Source of the DNA: Cladophialophora immunda
Lineage: Eukaryota; Ascomycota; Eurotiomycetes; Chaetothyriales; Herpotrichiellaceae
Length of the DNA stretch: 64,000 nucleotides
Direction of reading: 5' to 3'
Assembly (NCBI RefSeq): GCF_000835495.1
Contig: NW_015622542.1
Location: forward strand, 1,076,485 to 1,140,484
The notes beneath the pieces are model-generated. The model saw nothing but the letters and a program-made list of their open reading frames with translations. It did not search any database and was not told where the DNA came from. This document shows, piece by piece, positions 44,153 to 56,000 of the stretch. The translations under genes and the position numbers were made by a program. Position 1 is the first letter of the stretch; every line of letters begins with the position of its first letter.

Positions 44153-45864
44153 ATGGCTCATGGCGAGCCCCAAAAGGTCGACACCGTCATTGTCGGTATG
44201 TGCTTTTCACCCAGCTTCAGTGCCCTCGACGAGTCAGATAGACGAGATACAAGACTGACCATGGACCTCTCGCGGGCTTCCCAGGAAACGGCCCCTCCGC
44301 CTTGATTCTCTCGTACATCCTCCATGGGCATATCCCTTACTACGATAAGTCCAGTCCACATCCCGATGCCATCCTCCATGAGAAGCTGCTCGGGTTGGAC
44401 CACGATCTGCTTGATATCGACTTCGACTACTTGACGGAGCACTTCGCCGGCTCACGGTTTTCTTACTCAACGCAGGCCCTGCCCGTCAATGTTTTGCTCG
44501 ACACATTAGTGAGACCTCTGGGGGAAACAGACGACGCGGAGAAAAAGACATGTGTCAGGTGGGCATACGAGCCTTCGCGAGCTGTCACCCATACGGTCAT
44601 TGGACAAGCCCACAGCGCGGGCGGACAATGGGTAGAGAACCCTGTCCGCGCAAGCTGGGACATTGGAACGCTCAGTTATGCGGGGATGATTTCGCTTCCG
44701 GGCTACGGTTTCGATGAACACTACCAAAGGCGAAATGGTCGGCCTATGCCCGTCTATCTCAGGCCATCCCGACATGCAGTGGCCGACTATCTCGCCGACT
44801 ATCCCTACCGTGTGGGTATCGCCGACTCCATCCGTAATGGAGAGCATGCCGGAGGGATTGCTCGTCGTGGCGATGGTTTCTATGTCGCGTCGCATAATAT
44901 CCTGTGTAAGAATCTTGTCCTTGCCTCTGGAATCTTCAGCGAGCTCATCCAACCACGACCTCTGCTCCGTCCACTCGTCGAACTTCTTGCCAAACAGATG
45001 GGACCGTCTCCGAACCCGCTTCTCGTCATTGGCTCCGGCTTCAGCGCTGCCGATGTCATTATTTCGAGCCCGCCCAACCAAAAGATCATTCACATTTACA
45101 AATGGGCACCGTCGACATCACCCTCCCCGTTACGTGCTTGCCACCAGCAAGCTTATCCCGAATATGCAGGTGTGTACCGGCGGATGAAACTGGCCGCCAA
45201 CTCGTCCCTCAAGCTCAAGGACAAGCGGCCGAGATATCGTCGCGTCATGACCGACTTCGACTTGAGTCGCGATTGGAATACAACGTATGAGGGATTCCCG
45301 AACACTGAAGTCATTGGTGTTCAAATCACCGACGACGGATCAGCAGCCACCGTCACTTTGCAAAATGCAAGCAAGAACGAACCACCATTTCAGCGCCAGG
45401 TCAGTGGTCTGGAGTATGTGGTTGGAAGACGGGGTTCGCTGGATTATCTCTCAACCGCCCTTCTGCGGGAAGTGATGCCCAAGGAAGCTGACGCACAACC
45501 AGCTGCCGGTGCTGCTGTGATATCAGCGCAGACACTGCGCGAAAAGGCCAATGAAGATCTCGAGCTTGCGCCACATGTTTTCATCACTGGTAGTCTGACA
45601 GGTGACTCCTTGATTCGCTTTGCGTACGGTGGATGTGCGTATGCCGCAGGGAGGATAATGCGGGCCGACTCTCAGAATGGTAACAATAAAGATGAGTTGA
45701 GCAAGCCGAGGAGCAACGGGGCGGTCAAGGTGTGTTTAGGCCAGTACCAAACGCCGACCTCCTCGCCAAAGATTCCTGCTATGAATGGCCTGGACGGGCA
45801 TGAGTCGAGTCCTGTGAGCTTAGCGGAAAGGACTCATATGTCGCTGGATAGACGCAAAGAATGA
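44153..45864 (+). CDS. OSGIN-like FAD/NAD(P)-binding oxidoreductase
   Basis: Exon 1 (44153-44195) and exon 2 (44285-45864), 89-bp GTATGT intron, 540 residues. The splice rebuilds the Rossmann motif VDTVIVGNGPSALILSYIL. The next stretches, HIPYYDKSSPHPDAILHEKLL and LLDIDFDYLTEHFAGSRFS, match animal OSGIN1/2 and related proteins (from memory). A second dinucleotide site (LLVIGSGFSAADVI) lies near residue 245, and GSLTGDSLIRFAYGGCAYAAG near 470 fits the C-terminal FAD segment. The C-terminal 60 residues are polar and likely disordered. In animals the family is linked to oxidative-stress growth control; the enzyme reaction is not settled and no role is known to me in fungi. The ATG at 44153 is chosen because it gives the only open 5' part in frame with GNGPS. 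Confidence 0.86.
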
Positions 45865-46212
45865 TAGAGCTTGGGACAAGACAGATACCTGGCCCCACCC
45901 GGGCAGGCCTCGCGTGATATCTTTCGCTTCTTTGTACATAGATTTTTGAAGGCGAGAGTAGACCAATTTGCTTTCTTCTCGGTTGTCTGAGCCGTGGGTG
46001 CAAGCTGGCCCTCTGTTGTTATTTTTCGACAGCTTGCTTCACGAGGCTGAGGAACAAAAAGCCTCTCGGCGAGGCTTCGGACACCGCATCCGAAGCTAAT
46101 GACGCAAACTCGAATCCTCCTTCGATGACTTCCGCACTCGCCAACGGAACTCCCTTTACCGTTCAGCATACTAAGGGATCGGCGTGGTTTTTTTTTTTGA
46201 GGAGACGGTAGC
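45865..46212. other. Spacer between the OSGIN-like and TGL2-type genes
   Basis: No gene supported. A run of 11 T (about 46188-46198) lies just before the TGL2-type start. Confidence 0.55.
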
Positions 46213-47364
46213 ATGCCATGGAGGGCCTTGCGCCTGCATGCTAGAAACCTATCGCAATGGAGTCGACCACGCCTCCTAGACGTCGCCCCCCGACGTCCAG
46301 CCGGTCGGCGTGTCCAAGTGCGACGTGAATCGACATCCACCAAGCAATCATTATCGACCGACTCCTCCGACGCCAGCACCCAAGGCCGGCGCCAACACGA
46401 TGATCAGCAAAGCAGTAACGTCCCGTCCTACGACCCGGACAGCTCCAGCTCACTCGCCGACGTCGGCCGGCTCATCGTCAGCGACTACGCGCATCTTCGT
46501 GCCCACTACATGACGCCCAAGTATCCGATCGTCCTGGCCCACGGCCTGATGGGGTTCGACGAACTCCGGCTCGCGGGGGATCTGTTGCCCGGGATCAGCT
46601 ACTGGCGCGGGATCAAGGAGGCGTTCCAGGCGCGGGGGATCCAGTGCATCACGACGACGGTGCCCCGGACGGCCTCGATCCGCGAGCGCGCCGAGGTGCT
46701 GATGGACCAGATCGCGCAGAGGGTATCCGAGGCGGCCAAGGGGGAGGAGGGGCGTGGCGGCGGCGGCGGCGGCAGCGGCAGGGAGGTCAACATCATCGCG
46801 CACAGCATGGGCGGGCTGGACGCGCGATACATGATCTCGCGCCTGTGCCCGCCGCCGTCGCTGTTCCGGGTGCGGTCGCTGACCACGGTCGCCACGCCGC
46901 ACCGGGGCAGCTCCGCGGCCGACATGCTGATGCGCGACATCGGCCCGGACCTGCTGCCGCGCATCTACCAGCTGCTGGCGCGCATGGGCGTCGACTCGGC
47001 CGCCTTCGCCCAGCTGACCACCGCGTACGTCACGCAGCGCTTCAACCCGCGCACCCCCAACGACCCGGCCGTCAGGTACTTCTCCTACGGCGCCAGCGCC
47101 ACCCCGCACCTGTTCTCCATGTTCCGCCTGTCGCACGACCTCATGGACGTGCTCGAGGGCCCCAACGACGGCCTCGTCAGCGTCCGCAGCGCCAAGTGGG
47201 GGGAGTACAAGGGCACCCTGGCCGGCGTGACGCACCTGGATCTGATCAACTGGACCAACCGCCTCAAGAAGATGGCGAGCCGACTGGGCCTGGTGGAGGA
47301 GAAATTCAACGCCGTGGCCTTTTACTTGGCCGTTGCAGAGGAGCTGGCGAAGGAAGGGTTTTGA
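46213..47364 (+). CDS. TGL2: Mitochondrial triacylglycerol lipase, TGL2 type
   Basis: A single exon of 383 residues. The first 40 residues are rich in Arg, Ser and Leu with no acidic residues at the start (MPWRALRLHARNLSQW), as in a mitochondrial import signal. The alpha/beta-hydrolase domain starts at YPIVLAHGLMGFDEL (oxyanion HG). The nucleophile elbow is AHSMGG with S198; likely partners are D319 (GPNDGLVS) and H341 (THLDLIN). A Gly-rich stretch (RGGGGGGSG) encoded by GGC repeats precedes the elbow strand. Yeast Tgl2 is a mitochondrial lipase acting on short- and medium-chain glycerides. The GC-rich coding sequence produces long shadow frames on the other strand. Confidence 0.88.
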   Translation: MPWRALRLHARNLSQWSRPRLLDVAPRRPAGRRVQVRRESTSTKQSLSTDSSDASTQGRRQHDDQQSSNVPSYDPDSSSSLADVGRLIVSDYAHLRAHYMTPKYPIVLAHGLMGFDELRLAGDLLPGISYWRGIKEAFQARGIQCITTTVPRTASIRERAEVLMDQIAQRVSEAAKGEEGRGGGGGGSGREVNIIAHSMGGLDARYMISRLCPPPSLFRVRSLTTVATPHRGSSAADMLMRDIGPDLLPRIYQLLARMGVDSAAFAQLTTAYVTQRFNPRTPNDPAVRYFSYGASATPHLFSMFRLSHDLMDVLEGPNDGLVSVRSAKWGEYKGTLAGVTHLDLINWTNRLKKMASRLGLVEEKFNAVAFYLAVAEELAKEGF

Positions 47365-47779
47365 AAGGGACCGGGAGGGAGAGTAACAGAGTGAAGAGGG
47401 AACATGGCGAAATCTGTACTTTTAGGCTGGGGTGGGGATAAACGGAATCGAACATATGTATTCATACGGCGTGCATCTCAACATGGGTCAGTGAGCGGGA
47501 AGACCAACATGACAAGGCTCGAGCCGGGAATCACGAAAGGCTACTAGAAAAGCAGCGACATATGATGTCCTCCTTAGGGCGGATAGTCCTTTCGGGACCA
47601 AGTTGAATCAACATGCTGTATAGCATACCCTCCTGGGCAATGTCTATGTTCGTAGACGATACGACTCCAGTTGCGCCAACCGTTGTGTAGAAGCCCGCCC
47701 TTCCTCCAGAACAACCGGAGTCTGGACCCGCTCTCATGTCGCAACGTTAAACCCTGCAGTTCCTCCTGTGACCCGTATC
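47365..47779. other. Convergent 3' spacer of TGL2-type and VMA10 genes
   Basis: The 415 bases lie between two stop codons that face each other. No gene is supported. Confidence 0.55.
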
Positions 47780-48429
47780 TCAGTCCTCCCTGGAGATCTT
47801 ATCTGGCACTTCAGGTTGAGGAGACATGACCGTTTTGATCAGGTCTTCGACAACCTTCGCTCCAGCCTTCTTCCCAGCCTGATCGATTTCCTTCACTTTG
47901 GCATCTGCGTCCTTGTTTGCATCGTCTTCGGCTTTCTTGTTCCCGCTTGATTGCTGCGCACTTTGGTAAGCTTTCTCGACCCTGGATAGCGGGCCACCAT
48001 GGTACAACAACGCACCTCGGACTCGAACTTTTTGAACTCCTCCTCCTTCTTCTTTCTGTATTCCTCAATCTCCTTCTGAGCTTCCGTTTTGGCGTCCTTT
48101 ACTCTCTTTGTTCGATCTGGCAAAAAGCGATTTAGACCGATCCAGGTCAGGACATTTGGGGGGGGAGAGCAGTCGAAGCTTACATTCTCTGGCTTCAGGA
48201 ATTCGTTAGCATGGTAACTTGGACGTAGTGAGATATGGGGGGTAGCATACCTTTCTGGACAATCTTTTGGGCTTCCTTCTCTGCCTGCCCAGCATTTTAG
48301 AATCTCTGCGTTCTGCTCAAGCTCTCTCTCGACTTACGTCTAGCAGGGTCTGAATGCCCGCTGAGTTTTGGGCAGACTGGATTGGCATTAGCATAAACGT
48401 AACGCCGCAGGCGGACAGAGACGTACCAT
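47780..48429 (-). CDS. VMA10: V-type proton ATPase subunit G (VMA10)
   Basis: Six exons: 48429-48427 (ATG only), 48376-48338, 48284-48251, 48192-48184 (9 nt), 48116-48016 and 47953-47780. The product has 119 residues, the usual size. Introns are 50, 53, 58, 67 and 62 bp, with donors GTACGT, GTAAGT, GTATGC, GTAAGC and GTGCGT. The protein is a long charged helix: SAQNSAGIQTLLDAEKEAQ at the N-terminus, then RTKRVKDAKTEAQKEIEEYR and KKEEEFKKFESE, and a C-terminal KVVEDLIKTVMSPQPEVPD. Subunit G pairs with subunit E to form the peripheral stalk of the vacuolar proton pump. The 9-nt exon (Pro-less reading A-R-E-Y across its junctions) is required to keep the family sequence; the first acceptor before it is GAAG, with a competing CCAG four bases on. 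The gene is divergent from PET117 over 283 bases. Confidence 0.9.
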
Positions 48430-48712
48430 TTTTCTATTGACGAAGGGGGGACGCTGGTATAAGAAGGAGGAGGAGGAGGAACAACGGATATGAGGTGAGA
48501 GTAGGAGTGCTCAGGTGAATCGGAGTTGCGCAGAGAAGTTATCTTGGATGGTGTACCTGCCCAAAGTATGGGTGTTTCCTACGATGATGCGCCCGCCGAG
48601 CTGTCTCGAAGCTGCGGAGCTCCCCTTCCCCAATTCCAGCCCGCTTAAACATTTTGTTCTCTTCTTTCATTGCTTTCTCTCCAGAGACATCGCCTCAGTC
48701 CGTTCAACTACA
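48430..48712. promoter_or_regulatory. Divergent promoter region of VMA10 and PET117
   Basis: These 283 bases separate two outward-facing start codons. A GGA repeat (TCC on the VMA10 strand) lies at 48464-48480, in the likely VMA10 leader. Confidence 0.5.
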
Positions 48713-49049
48713 ATGTCTACAGCCTCGAAGATCACCCTCCTCAGCACTATTCTGGGCACCGCCGGCGTAGTCGCCTTTGTCCACTGGGCCCAGACCGCCG
48801 AACAGGCTGTATGTACTTTCTCCTCATTCGTCCCCAGTTCCGATCCAGTGTCTGATGGACTATTGCGCATGTGTGAATGTCGACGCTGACTCTTCCCTTC
48901 TTCTGCAGGCCATGCACGCCGGCGTCGTTAGGGACATGGAACAGCAACGCATCAAGAGAGAAAGGCAGGCCGACTTTGACATGCAGAGACAGCTGGAGGA
49001 GGAATATAAGAAGGTGCAGACTGTGCACGACAGTACTAGTGGTGCTTGA
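48713..49049 (+). CDS. PET117: Cytochrome c oxidase assembly factor PET117
   Basis: Exons 48713-48808 and 48909-49049 with a 100-bp GTATGT..GCAG intron in phase 0 give 78 residues, close to the family size. The N-terminal hydrophobic segment (about 8-26, TLLSTILGTAGVVAFVHW) is the membrane anchor of the family, with QTAEQAAMHAGVVRDMEQQRI across the junction and KRERQADFDMQRQLEEEY after it. Pet117 is an inner-membrane mitochondrial factor that helps Cox15 and heme a formation for cytochrome c oxidase. The start ATG at 48713 follows a pyrimidine-rich leader. Confidence 0.92.
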
Positions 49050-49823
49050 CGACGTGCTACTCCTCTGGATTCTCCTCAATGGACCAGCGACGAAGCTCCT
49101 AGTCACCCGCCTCGAGTACTCCGGGTCTGGAATGCGAGCTGAGCGACCGAGAGTCGAACCCGCCACGACGACACTGCCACAATTTCACTGTACTCATCAG
49201 TGTTGACGGCAGGGACAACCTCGACCTCAAGGTGCAATAATGGTCCGACAGTCACATTGCATCTGCGATCACACACTCGTCTCCTTACACCATGGCTCAC
49301 TGCTCTGTCAGCCTTGTTTGAGGCGTGGAATGGGTTCGAGTCTGATTTCCTCCGGCGTGAGAAACGAGGTACAGCGGAAGCACTTGAGAATGGGAAACAC
49401 CTCGCTTCTATTGGAAGCGTCAACCACACGTGCCTGAAGGTTTCCATGTCGACGCACAGAATGATGTGCGCATTTGGATGAAGCTCTGTATCAAAGGGTC
49501 GGTCAATTCAGGCATTGCCAGAGCCCCGGCAGTTTGGATTGTATCCTTTGCACAGCGATGCATACTTGCCGACAGACAGCCAGAATTGGAGAGCAGAAAA
49601 GCTCCGGTATTTTCTTTCACAGTCGTGATGAAGCAGCCGGAGCCAGTTGTCGGAGTCAATATATCTCAACTCAAGCTAAAAACAAGCTCGTAGAGTATGT
49701 TATGTACCTGATTTACATAGCCTCTAAAGGTCTTAACTTGCTCAGGAGGGGCCCGAGGAGAAGAATTCTTAAAACATCATCTTATACCCCGTTACCATGA
49801 TACAATAGACACATTTCAACGTC
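49050..49823. other. Convergent 3' spacer of PET117 and HRD3
   Basis: No gene is supported in these 774 bases between two facing stop codons. Confidence 0.5.
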
Positions 49824-52638
49824 TCAATGCCCGATCCCGCCAGCAACCCAATTATTCCAATCCAGATCCCCCGGCGGCGGGAACATGCCTCTGTCCTGGC
49901 CATCTCCGTCAGGCTGGCCTGGAATCGGTGGCTGCTGCTGCTGCGGTTGCGGTTGCTGAGGAGCGGGCCCCTGCGCGAAGCCCTGAGTTTGATCCCGGTT
50001 CTGGGCTTGACGTCTCTCCTCCTCCAAGACCCTCTGCCTGGCCTGGCGGGCGTAGACCAGCAGGGCCAAGGCGCCGGCGAGGGCGATGATGATGAGGCTC
50101 TCGACGAGGCCGTCGTCGAACTCGTCCCACTCGTCAGCGCCGTAGACGTCGCCTTCGACTCTACCCTGCCCGCCAACTCCTCCTCCGCCGCCCTGCTGCC
50201 CATGCGCGTGCGCGGGTCGGTGATCGGCGTACTCGGCGTTGCCGCCACCGGGGGCCATGCCCGGGTCGGCGTAGCCCAGAAGCTCGTCGTCGCCGTCGCG
50301 CTCCCTCGCCAGAGCCTCCGCCTCGCGCGCGTCCATCTCCTCTGCCGCGTCCAGGAATCTGTTCACCCACTCGATCCATGTCTTGGGCCGCCTCTGTTCC
50401 TCGTCCCCTTCCTCGTCCTTGATGCCGTTGACCTTGCCGCCGCTCACGCCGTTCCACCAGCTTCGCAGTCGCAATTTCGCCAGGGCGAGAGTCACAGGCA
50501 AATATGCCTCCTGGTTCATCTCCAGCGCGAGGTCGTAGTAGCGCTTGGCCATGTGGAAATCCTGCGTGACGCTGCCGATGCCGTTTTCATGCATCCACCC
50601 GAGGTTCCAGAGGGCTTGCGCCGAGTGGTGGGTCTCGGCGGCCGTGGTATAGCATGTCGTTGCTTTCTCCAGGTTGGTCTTTGCCTCAGCATTGTCTTCG
50701 GTCGGGAAAAGCGTGAGCGCTGCGTTGGTGGGCGACGAGAGGGAGAGGTAATAGTCGCCCATTTTGATCAAGGAGTCGACGTTGGCTTGTTTGGCGGAGC
50801 GGGTGAAGTATGCGAGAGCCAGGAGCTGATCGTTAAGCAGCTTGCTCTTCTTTGAGCTCGGCTTGATTGTCGAGACGAGAGGAATACCAAGGTTTGGCAG
50901 CGATATCACCGACGTCTTGTGATCGAGCAAGTACGCCACGTTGGCTTGGGCATTCTCATAGCCCTGCTCCGCGGCCATAACGGAAGCAATATATGCTCGT
51001 TCAAAGTCCCCTCTCTCATACGCCGAGTTTGCTTCCACAAAAGAGGAATGCAAGACTTCTGCCCTTTCGGCGACCACCTTATAGTAGGCAGCTGCCAGGC
51101 CGCAGTTCCGCTCACGGCCGACTCCTTGGTTGGTGAGCTCGGCAAGATAGTAGAACGACTCCATCACGCCCGCGCCCGCAGCGAGTTCGAAGTAACGCCC
51201 GGCGGTCTCAATGTCCCCTTGGTCCAAGAACAGCACTCCCAGCGCCGACTGTGCCAAGGGGAGAGACTGTTCCGCGGCGGCCTTTAAGTATGAGCCAGCA
51301 CGCGCCCCATTCTGGGACACACCCAAGCCATCGCGGTACATCAGGCCCATGTGATATTGCGCGAAGGAATCGCCCAGGGCAATGCCTCGTTTGAACCAAG
51401 TTTGAGCCTTTTCAAAGTTTTGTTCCATCCCCTCGCCGCGGAGGAGCATGCGCCCAATATAGGCCGCCGCTTTTCCTGCGACGCGCTCGATCCCCTTTGG
51501 TGCTTTTGGGGACACCTTGCCGTCCTTGGTCCAGTAGACCCGCGCGACTTTCATGAATTGACGCTGCGCTTTGCGGAAATTGCACTTGTAGCCCCGGGGG
51601 GCTTCGTAGTAGTGCTTGCCCAGTGTGATAATGGCGTTGAGGTCACCTTGTCGTTCTTTCGTGTCGAGGTAGTCGAGGACATAGTCGATGTGTGCTGCGG
51701 TGACGCCATCTCGAGGAGCGTTGGGGCCTGAGGAGCTCACACTCGCGCCTTCGCCGTATATGCCTCCGTCGACTTCCACCCAGCGGTATGAGTTACGGAC
51801 AAAGGAGTGGCCGCCCGGCGGACCGGATTGCCAATACGACATGGCCTTGTCGGCGACTCTTTTATAGTAAGACACAGCCTTGTCGCAGCTTCTGGAACAC
51901 CCAATGCCGGCATGATATCTGTACGCCAGCGTCATTTCCGACTTGATGTTCTCTTGTTCCGCGGCAAATGTGTGGTATAGGAGGGCCTTTGCCTGGTCTC
52001 TCTCCAAACCGCCAATTCCCGTGCCGTACATCAATCCCAACATGTATTGCGCCGTGGAATTGCCGTCCAGGTCAGCCAGCCGGTGGTACCAGTATTTGGC
52101 TCTCTCGAGGTCGCGCGGGTGTGAGAAGTTGCCGTAGAAATTCATCTCGGCCAGCAGGAAAATGGCGTCTGGGTCGTCGAAAGAGGCCGCCGCTTTGAGG
52201 GAATCCACGCCCTTCTTCAAGTCTCCCTTGACCTTCGGAGCATTGCTGTCCTCCCGCGTAGGTGTATTCATGAACAGCGCGCGGAAGATTATCCTCGTAT
52301 AGTGCCACACGGTTCCCAGGAGACCAGTAGGTTGAGCTGGAGTCACGCTGTCCTTCCATGTTGGTTCAAAGTCGCGCAACACCGACCATATCTCGTGAAC
52401 TATGTCATTTCCACCCTGCGCCCAGTAGTTTTGTTTCTCTTGCTGGCTTCGAGGTGAATCAAGCTCAGAGTCCACGAGTTCGGCTCTGACGGTCGTCGAG
52501 GTTTGACAAGCAGGAACGAGGATCGCGAAAGCGATGGCCAAGTCTGTAGACGATAATTAGTCCGGGGGTCAGACTTCAGTACGCGCATGACTTACAGAGG
52601 AGGATCGTGAAGACCCCATTACGTCTCTGGGCCATCAT
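49824..52638 (-). CDS. HRD3: ERAD ubiquitin-ligase adaptor HRD3 (SEL1L)
   Basis: Exon 1 (52638-52596) and exon 2 (52543-49824), 52-bp intron, 920 residues. Exon 1 adds an N-terminal hydrophobic signal (GVFTILLYLAIAFAILVPA). The body has many Sel1-like repeats, for example AKYWYHRLADLDGNSTAQYMLGLMY, and IGRMLLRGEGMEQNFEKAQTWF, and a late WNLGWMHENGIGS unit, which is the family hallmark near the C-terminus. A single membrane helix lies at about 831-846 (LIIIALAGALALLVYA) and is followed by a Gln/Pro-rich cytosolic tail. Hrd3 recruits misfolded glycoproteins to the Hrd1 ligase from the ER lumen. Without exon 1 the protein would lack the signal, so the splice matters. Confidence 0.93.
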
Positions 52639-53070
52639 GGCAGGGTGTATGCAAGCGTTACCGACGACACATTATGAAACCACAGAGCAACTACAAGCGA
52701 CAGCCTCAGAGGGAGACAGCTGGTTATGTCCTTGCAGAATCCGGGCCAATTTGATGGCAAAAAGAGATCGCGTGAAGAAGCCAGACTGTCGCGAAGCATT
52801 CGGGAGCGCAGCGGCGCGATGACGCCGATCTCAGCCTTGCAGCCTTGCGGCCTCCTTCGTCCAACCGGCAAGGCTGCCAGATCCGCAAGAATCAGGAGGG
52901 CAGAGGAGTTATCAACACATTATCATTACCATTACCTTACATGAAGTGGTTCCGCTGGTAATGTTTTCATAAGTGGCTATGTCCTAAGACTATTCATGGC
53001 TTTACAGCATACGGAACATGGCCCATCCCAGCTGCACTCGGCTTCTCTCTTTTATGCACATCAGTCAGTA
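52639..53070. other. Spacer between HRD3 and the coilin-like gene
   Basis: Holds the HRD3 promoter and the 3' flank of the coilin-like gene. No gene is supported. Confidence 0.5.
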
Positions 53071-56000
53071 TTAGTCTCTAACCTTCTTCGATGTGAGCAA
53101 TCTTCTGGTCCCAATCCCGCCATCCTGCTTGCCGGTTCTCGTACTCGTGTTCCAACCCAAGCCGTTGATTTCAGACTTAGTCTTCTTCCGGGCGTAAATC
53201 GGATCACTATCATCGTCCATATTTATGATAGGGCTTTTTTGGTCGCTCAAGAAAGTCAGGTCAACCACAGGTGATCCTGAAGGAATCTGAGACAGCCTTG
53301 GCTCCCTCTGACTTTGTGGCTGCTTAATGTCGGTCTGACTTGAATCCCCAAGATCAGGACCACTCGATAAAGCTGCCCTTCCTGTCTTTTTCGTGGCATT
53401 GCGGAGAGATTTCCTGGCTGGGGCTGGAGGAGATACTTTCTTGCGGTAATTTTGATTGGACACAAGCTCAATCAGAGAAGGCAGGTCGCTGTCATCATCA
53501 CTGATCCCTGAGTCATGGTACGAGGAGTCTTGACCATCGTACCCAACTTCTCCTAAAAAAGAACCACTGTCTGCATTTTCTTCGTCGTCTCCCTCTGTGT
53601 TTTGAGAAGGTATCGAAGTCTTTTGTGATTGAGACTCTGACACCTCGGACTTTATTGAGTCAGGCACGTCCTCTGGATGACCCGGGTGTTCATTTCCGAG
53701 GTTGTTAGAATCTAATTCACTTTTCTTCTCAACTGACCCCTCGATTGAAGCTTGCTTCTGGCCAGAAGCAATGGAGGATAGGTCAAGAACCGGAGTTAGT
53801 GAGCACTTCTGTGCATCTTGATGTGAGCTGCTATTGGTGGTGCGCGTAGGTTCCGAAGAATTGATATCTATTTGAGAGATATGAGGATAGTCAACAGTTT
53901 CCTGGGTCGGCATGTGTGGCGACGACGTTGGAGAGACCTGAGAGCTCCCTGTGGCGTCGGTGACATTAGGTCCTGCATGGTAAGTGGCATGTGCATCCAC
54001 GTCCGACGAAGTTGTCACACCCGGAAAAGCCAAATCGACATTAGGTGATCTTGGACGAAATCTGTGAGGATATTGTCCTTGCGACTGAGTTAATGCATCG
54101 CCGGGGCTAGGGGCTGCTTGTTCGCTTGTAGCAGGGCTGGGTATAGGCTCCAGTAATTCCCCATCTAGAGCTGAGTTGAAGCCAGCCTCCTTGATTATCC
54201 CGTTGATCTCCTCCTTGCGAGGGGTATCGATCATTTGCACAGCTGCACTTGGCTTTTCTGCTTCCTTCACCTGGATATTTTGGTCGGCTGACTCCGGGAT
54301 GACAGCGAATTGGTCGTCGCTCGGCAACATGGGTGCTTCGCCCCCTCTTGGAACACTGACATGGCTACTATCGGGAACTTGGATCACAGAGGGTTTGACA
54401 AGTTTCGCAGAAATCATATCTGAGATCGAAACCTCGCGACGACCGTCATCAACTCCTTCATCGGCATCTTCGTTGGTCAGCTCGAACTTTCCGTAGACTC
54501 TTTCGCCTGTTTGTGGATCGGTTTTGCCTTTGGAATCTGCGGCCATTGAACTCTTCGTCAGGTGAAGGTGCACAGTACCGTCTTCATCCACATGCGACAC
54601 TTGACCAATTCTGTATTGAGACACTTCTGGCTGATAATTTGTCGAGGCATCCACGTGCAATTCTTTGTAGGCAACGGTTGCTCCTGGCAAGATCATTGCC
54701 TGCTCAAGCTCTGGAAGAACGTCAATATCCTCCCAAGTCGGCATAACCTCTGAATTCCCGTCAGCGGTTGACACAGCTTCGTTAGCTGAAACTTGAGCGG
54801 AGACGTCATCGTACTCTAGAGTTGAGACATTGGGTTCAAAGGACGCTCCGCCTTTCTCGCGAGGCTGGTCATGTCTGCTCTGATAGTATTGGCTTTGATC
54901 ACGTAGCTTCCGCTTGTTTTTAGCTGGCTTTGCCCACCCCTGCTCAAACGGAAATGGTGGTGGCGGCAAGGACTTCCCAGGCTCTTCACATTCGACTGCC
55001 GCTACAATCAATTTGTTCTTCCATGAATCGTCGTCGTTCTCCACAGCTGGTAGGCGCTGGGGAGATTCCAAAGTACGGCCGTCACCACGCCCTTTTTGAT
55101 TTATTGGTTGCCGACTGTTTTGCGACAACTTCTCCCTCAAAGCCTGCCTCTCTTCGGCGTTCTTGGGCGCTCTCAATCCAAGGGATCCGAAGACAAGACG
55201 ACGAGTACTAGCCACGTCGAGTCTAGCTCTCTTTGGAGCCGACTCCATGGCCATTGCAGGTTCAATCTGTGCCGTCCCAAGTGCCTTGAGATCAGCGGAT
55301 ACAGGCTCGGCTGGAGCCTCGTTTGTGATTGCTGCTTCTGCATCATTCGAAGGGCTCTCATTCTCTTTCTCGACCTCATTCACATTTGATTCGGCCGTTG
55401 TGTCTTCACCAGCTTTCACATCTTGGACATCTTCTTGGATTGGGCCGTCAGCTCGTTCTTCGACGAGCACCGTATGTTGCGCTGCCATCTCCTGTTGTTG
55501 TATGGTCTCGTACTTTGCCAGTTCGTCAAAGCCTGCATTCTCAGGTAGCAGCCCTTGCTTCTTCAGTTCATTTAGCCGCTTCCTTTTTTTAGCCCTGTCA
55601 TTGTTATAGCGCGTCCGATTTGTTCCCTGGAAAGGAACGCCTACCGATGGCTTTGGCGGCCTTGCTGGAGCTGGGTTCGCCTGGGAGACTGTTGTTGATG
55701 GGAATGCTGTCGAAGTCGTTGCCTTAGATATGAAAGCTTTCTCTGCCTTCGTCTCTTCCCCATCTGATTCGGAATCGGATTCGGATTCGGATTCAGATTC
55801 CGTAGAGGTTGTAGATCCTGACGAGCTGCTTTCCACAGAATCAGACTCGGATTCTGAGGTGGAGGAGCTATCACTGTCACTCTCATCTTTCTGCAGATCA
55901 AAACTCGATGACATGTCGTCAACATCATCCCCGTCATCTCTGATGAGGTTCAAAGCTCGCTTCTTGGCTTGCTGCATGGCAATATCTTCCATCATACTAT

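Noticed and set aside
46450..47235. 261-codon minus-strand frame and a 265-codon plus frame near it
   Set aside because: Both overlap the TGL2-type lipase with its catalytic motifs and have Arg/Ala/Gly-biased shadow composition.
49130..49190. GGGTTCGACTC on the minus strand as a possible tRNA T-arm
   Set aside because: The stem does not pair and there is no D-arm or anticodon arm.
49827..50855. 342-codon plus-strand frame
   Set aside because: It lies opposite HRD3 coding sequence and has no family content.
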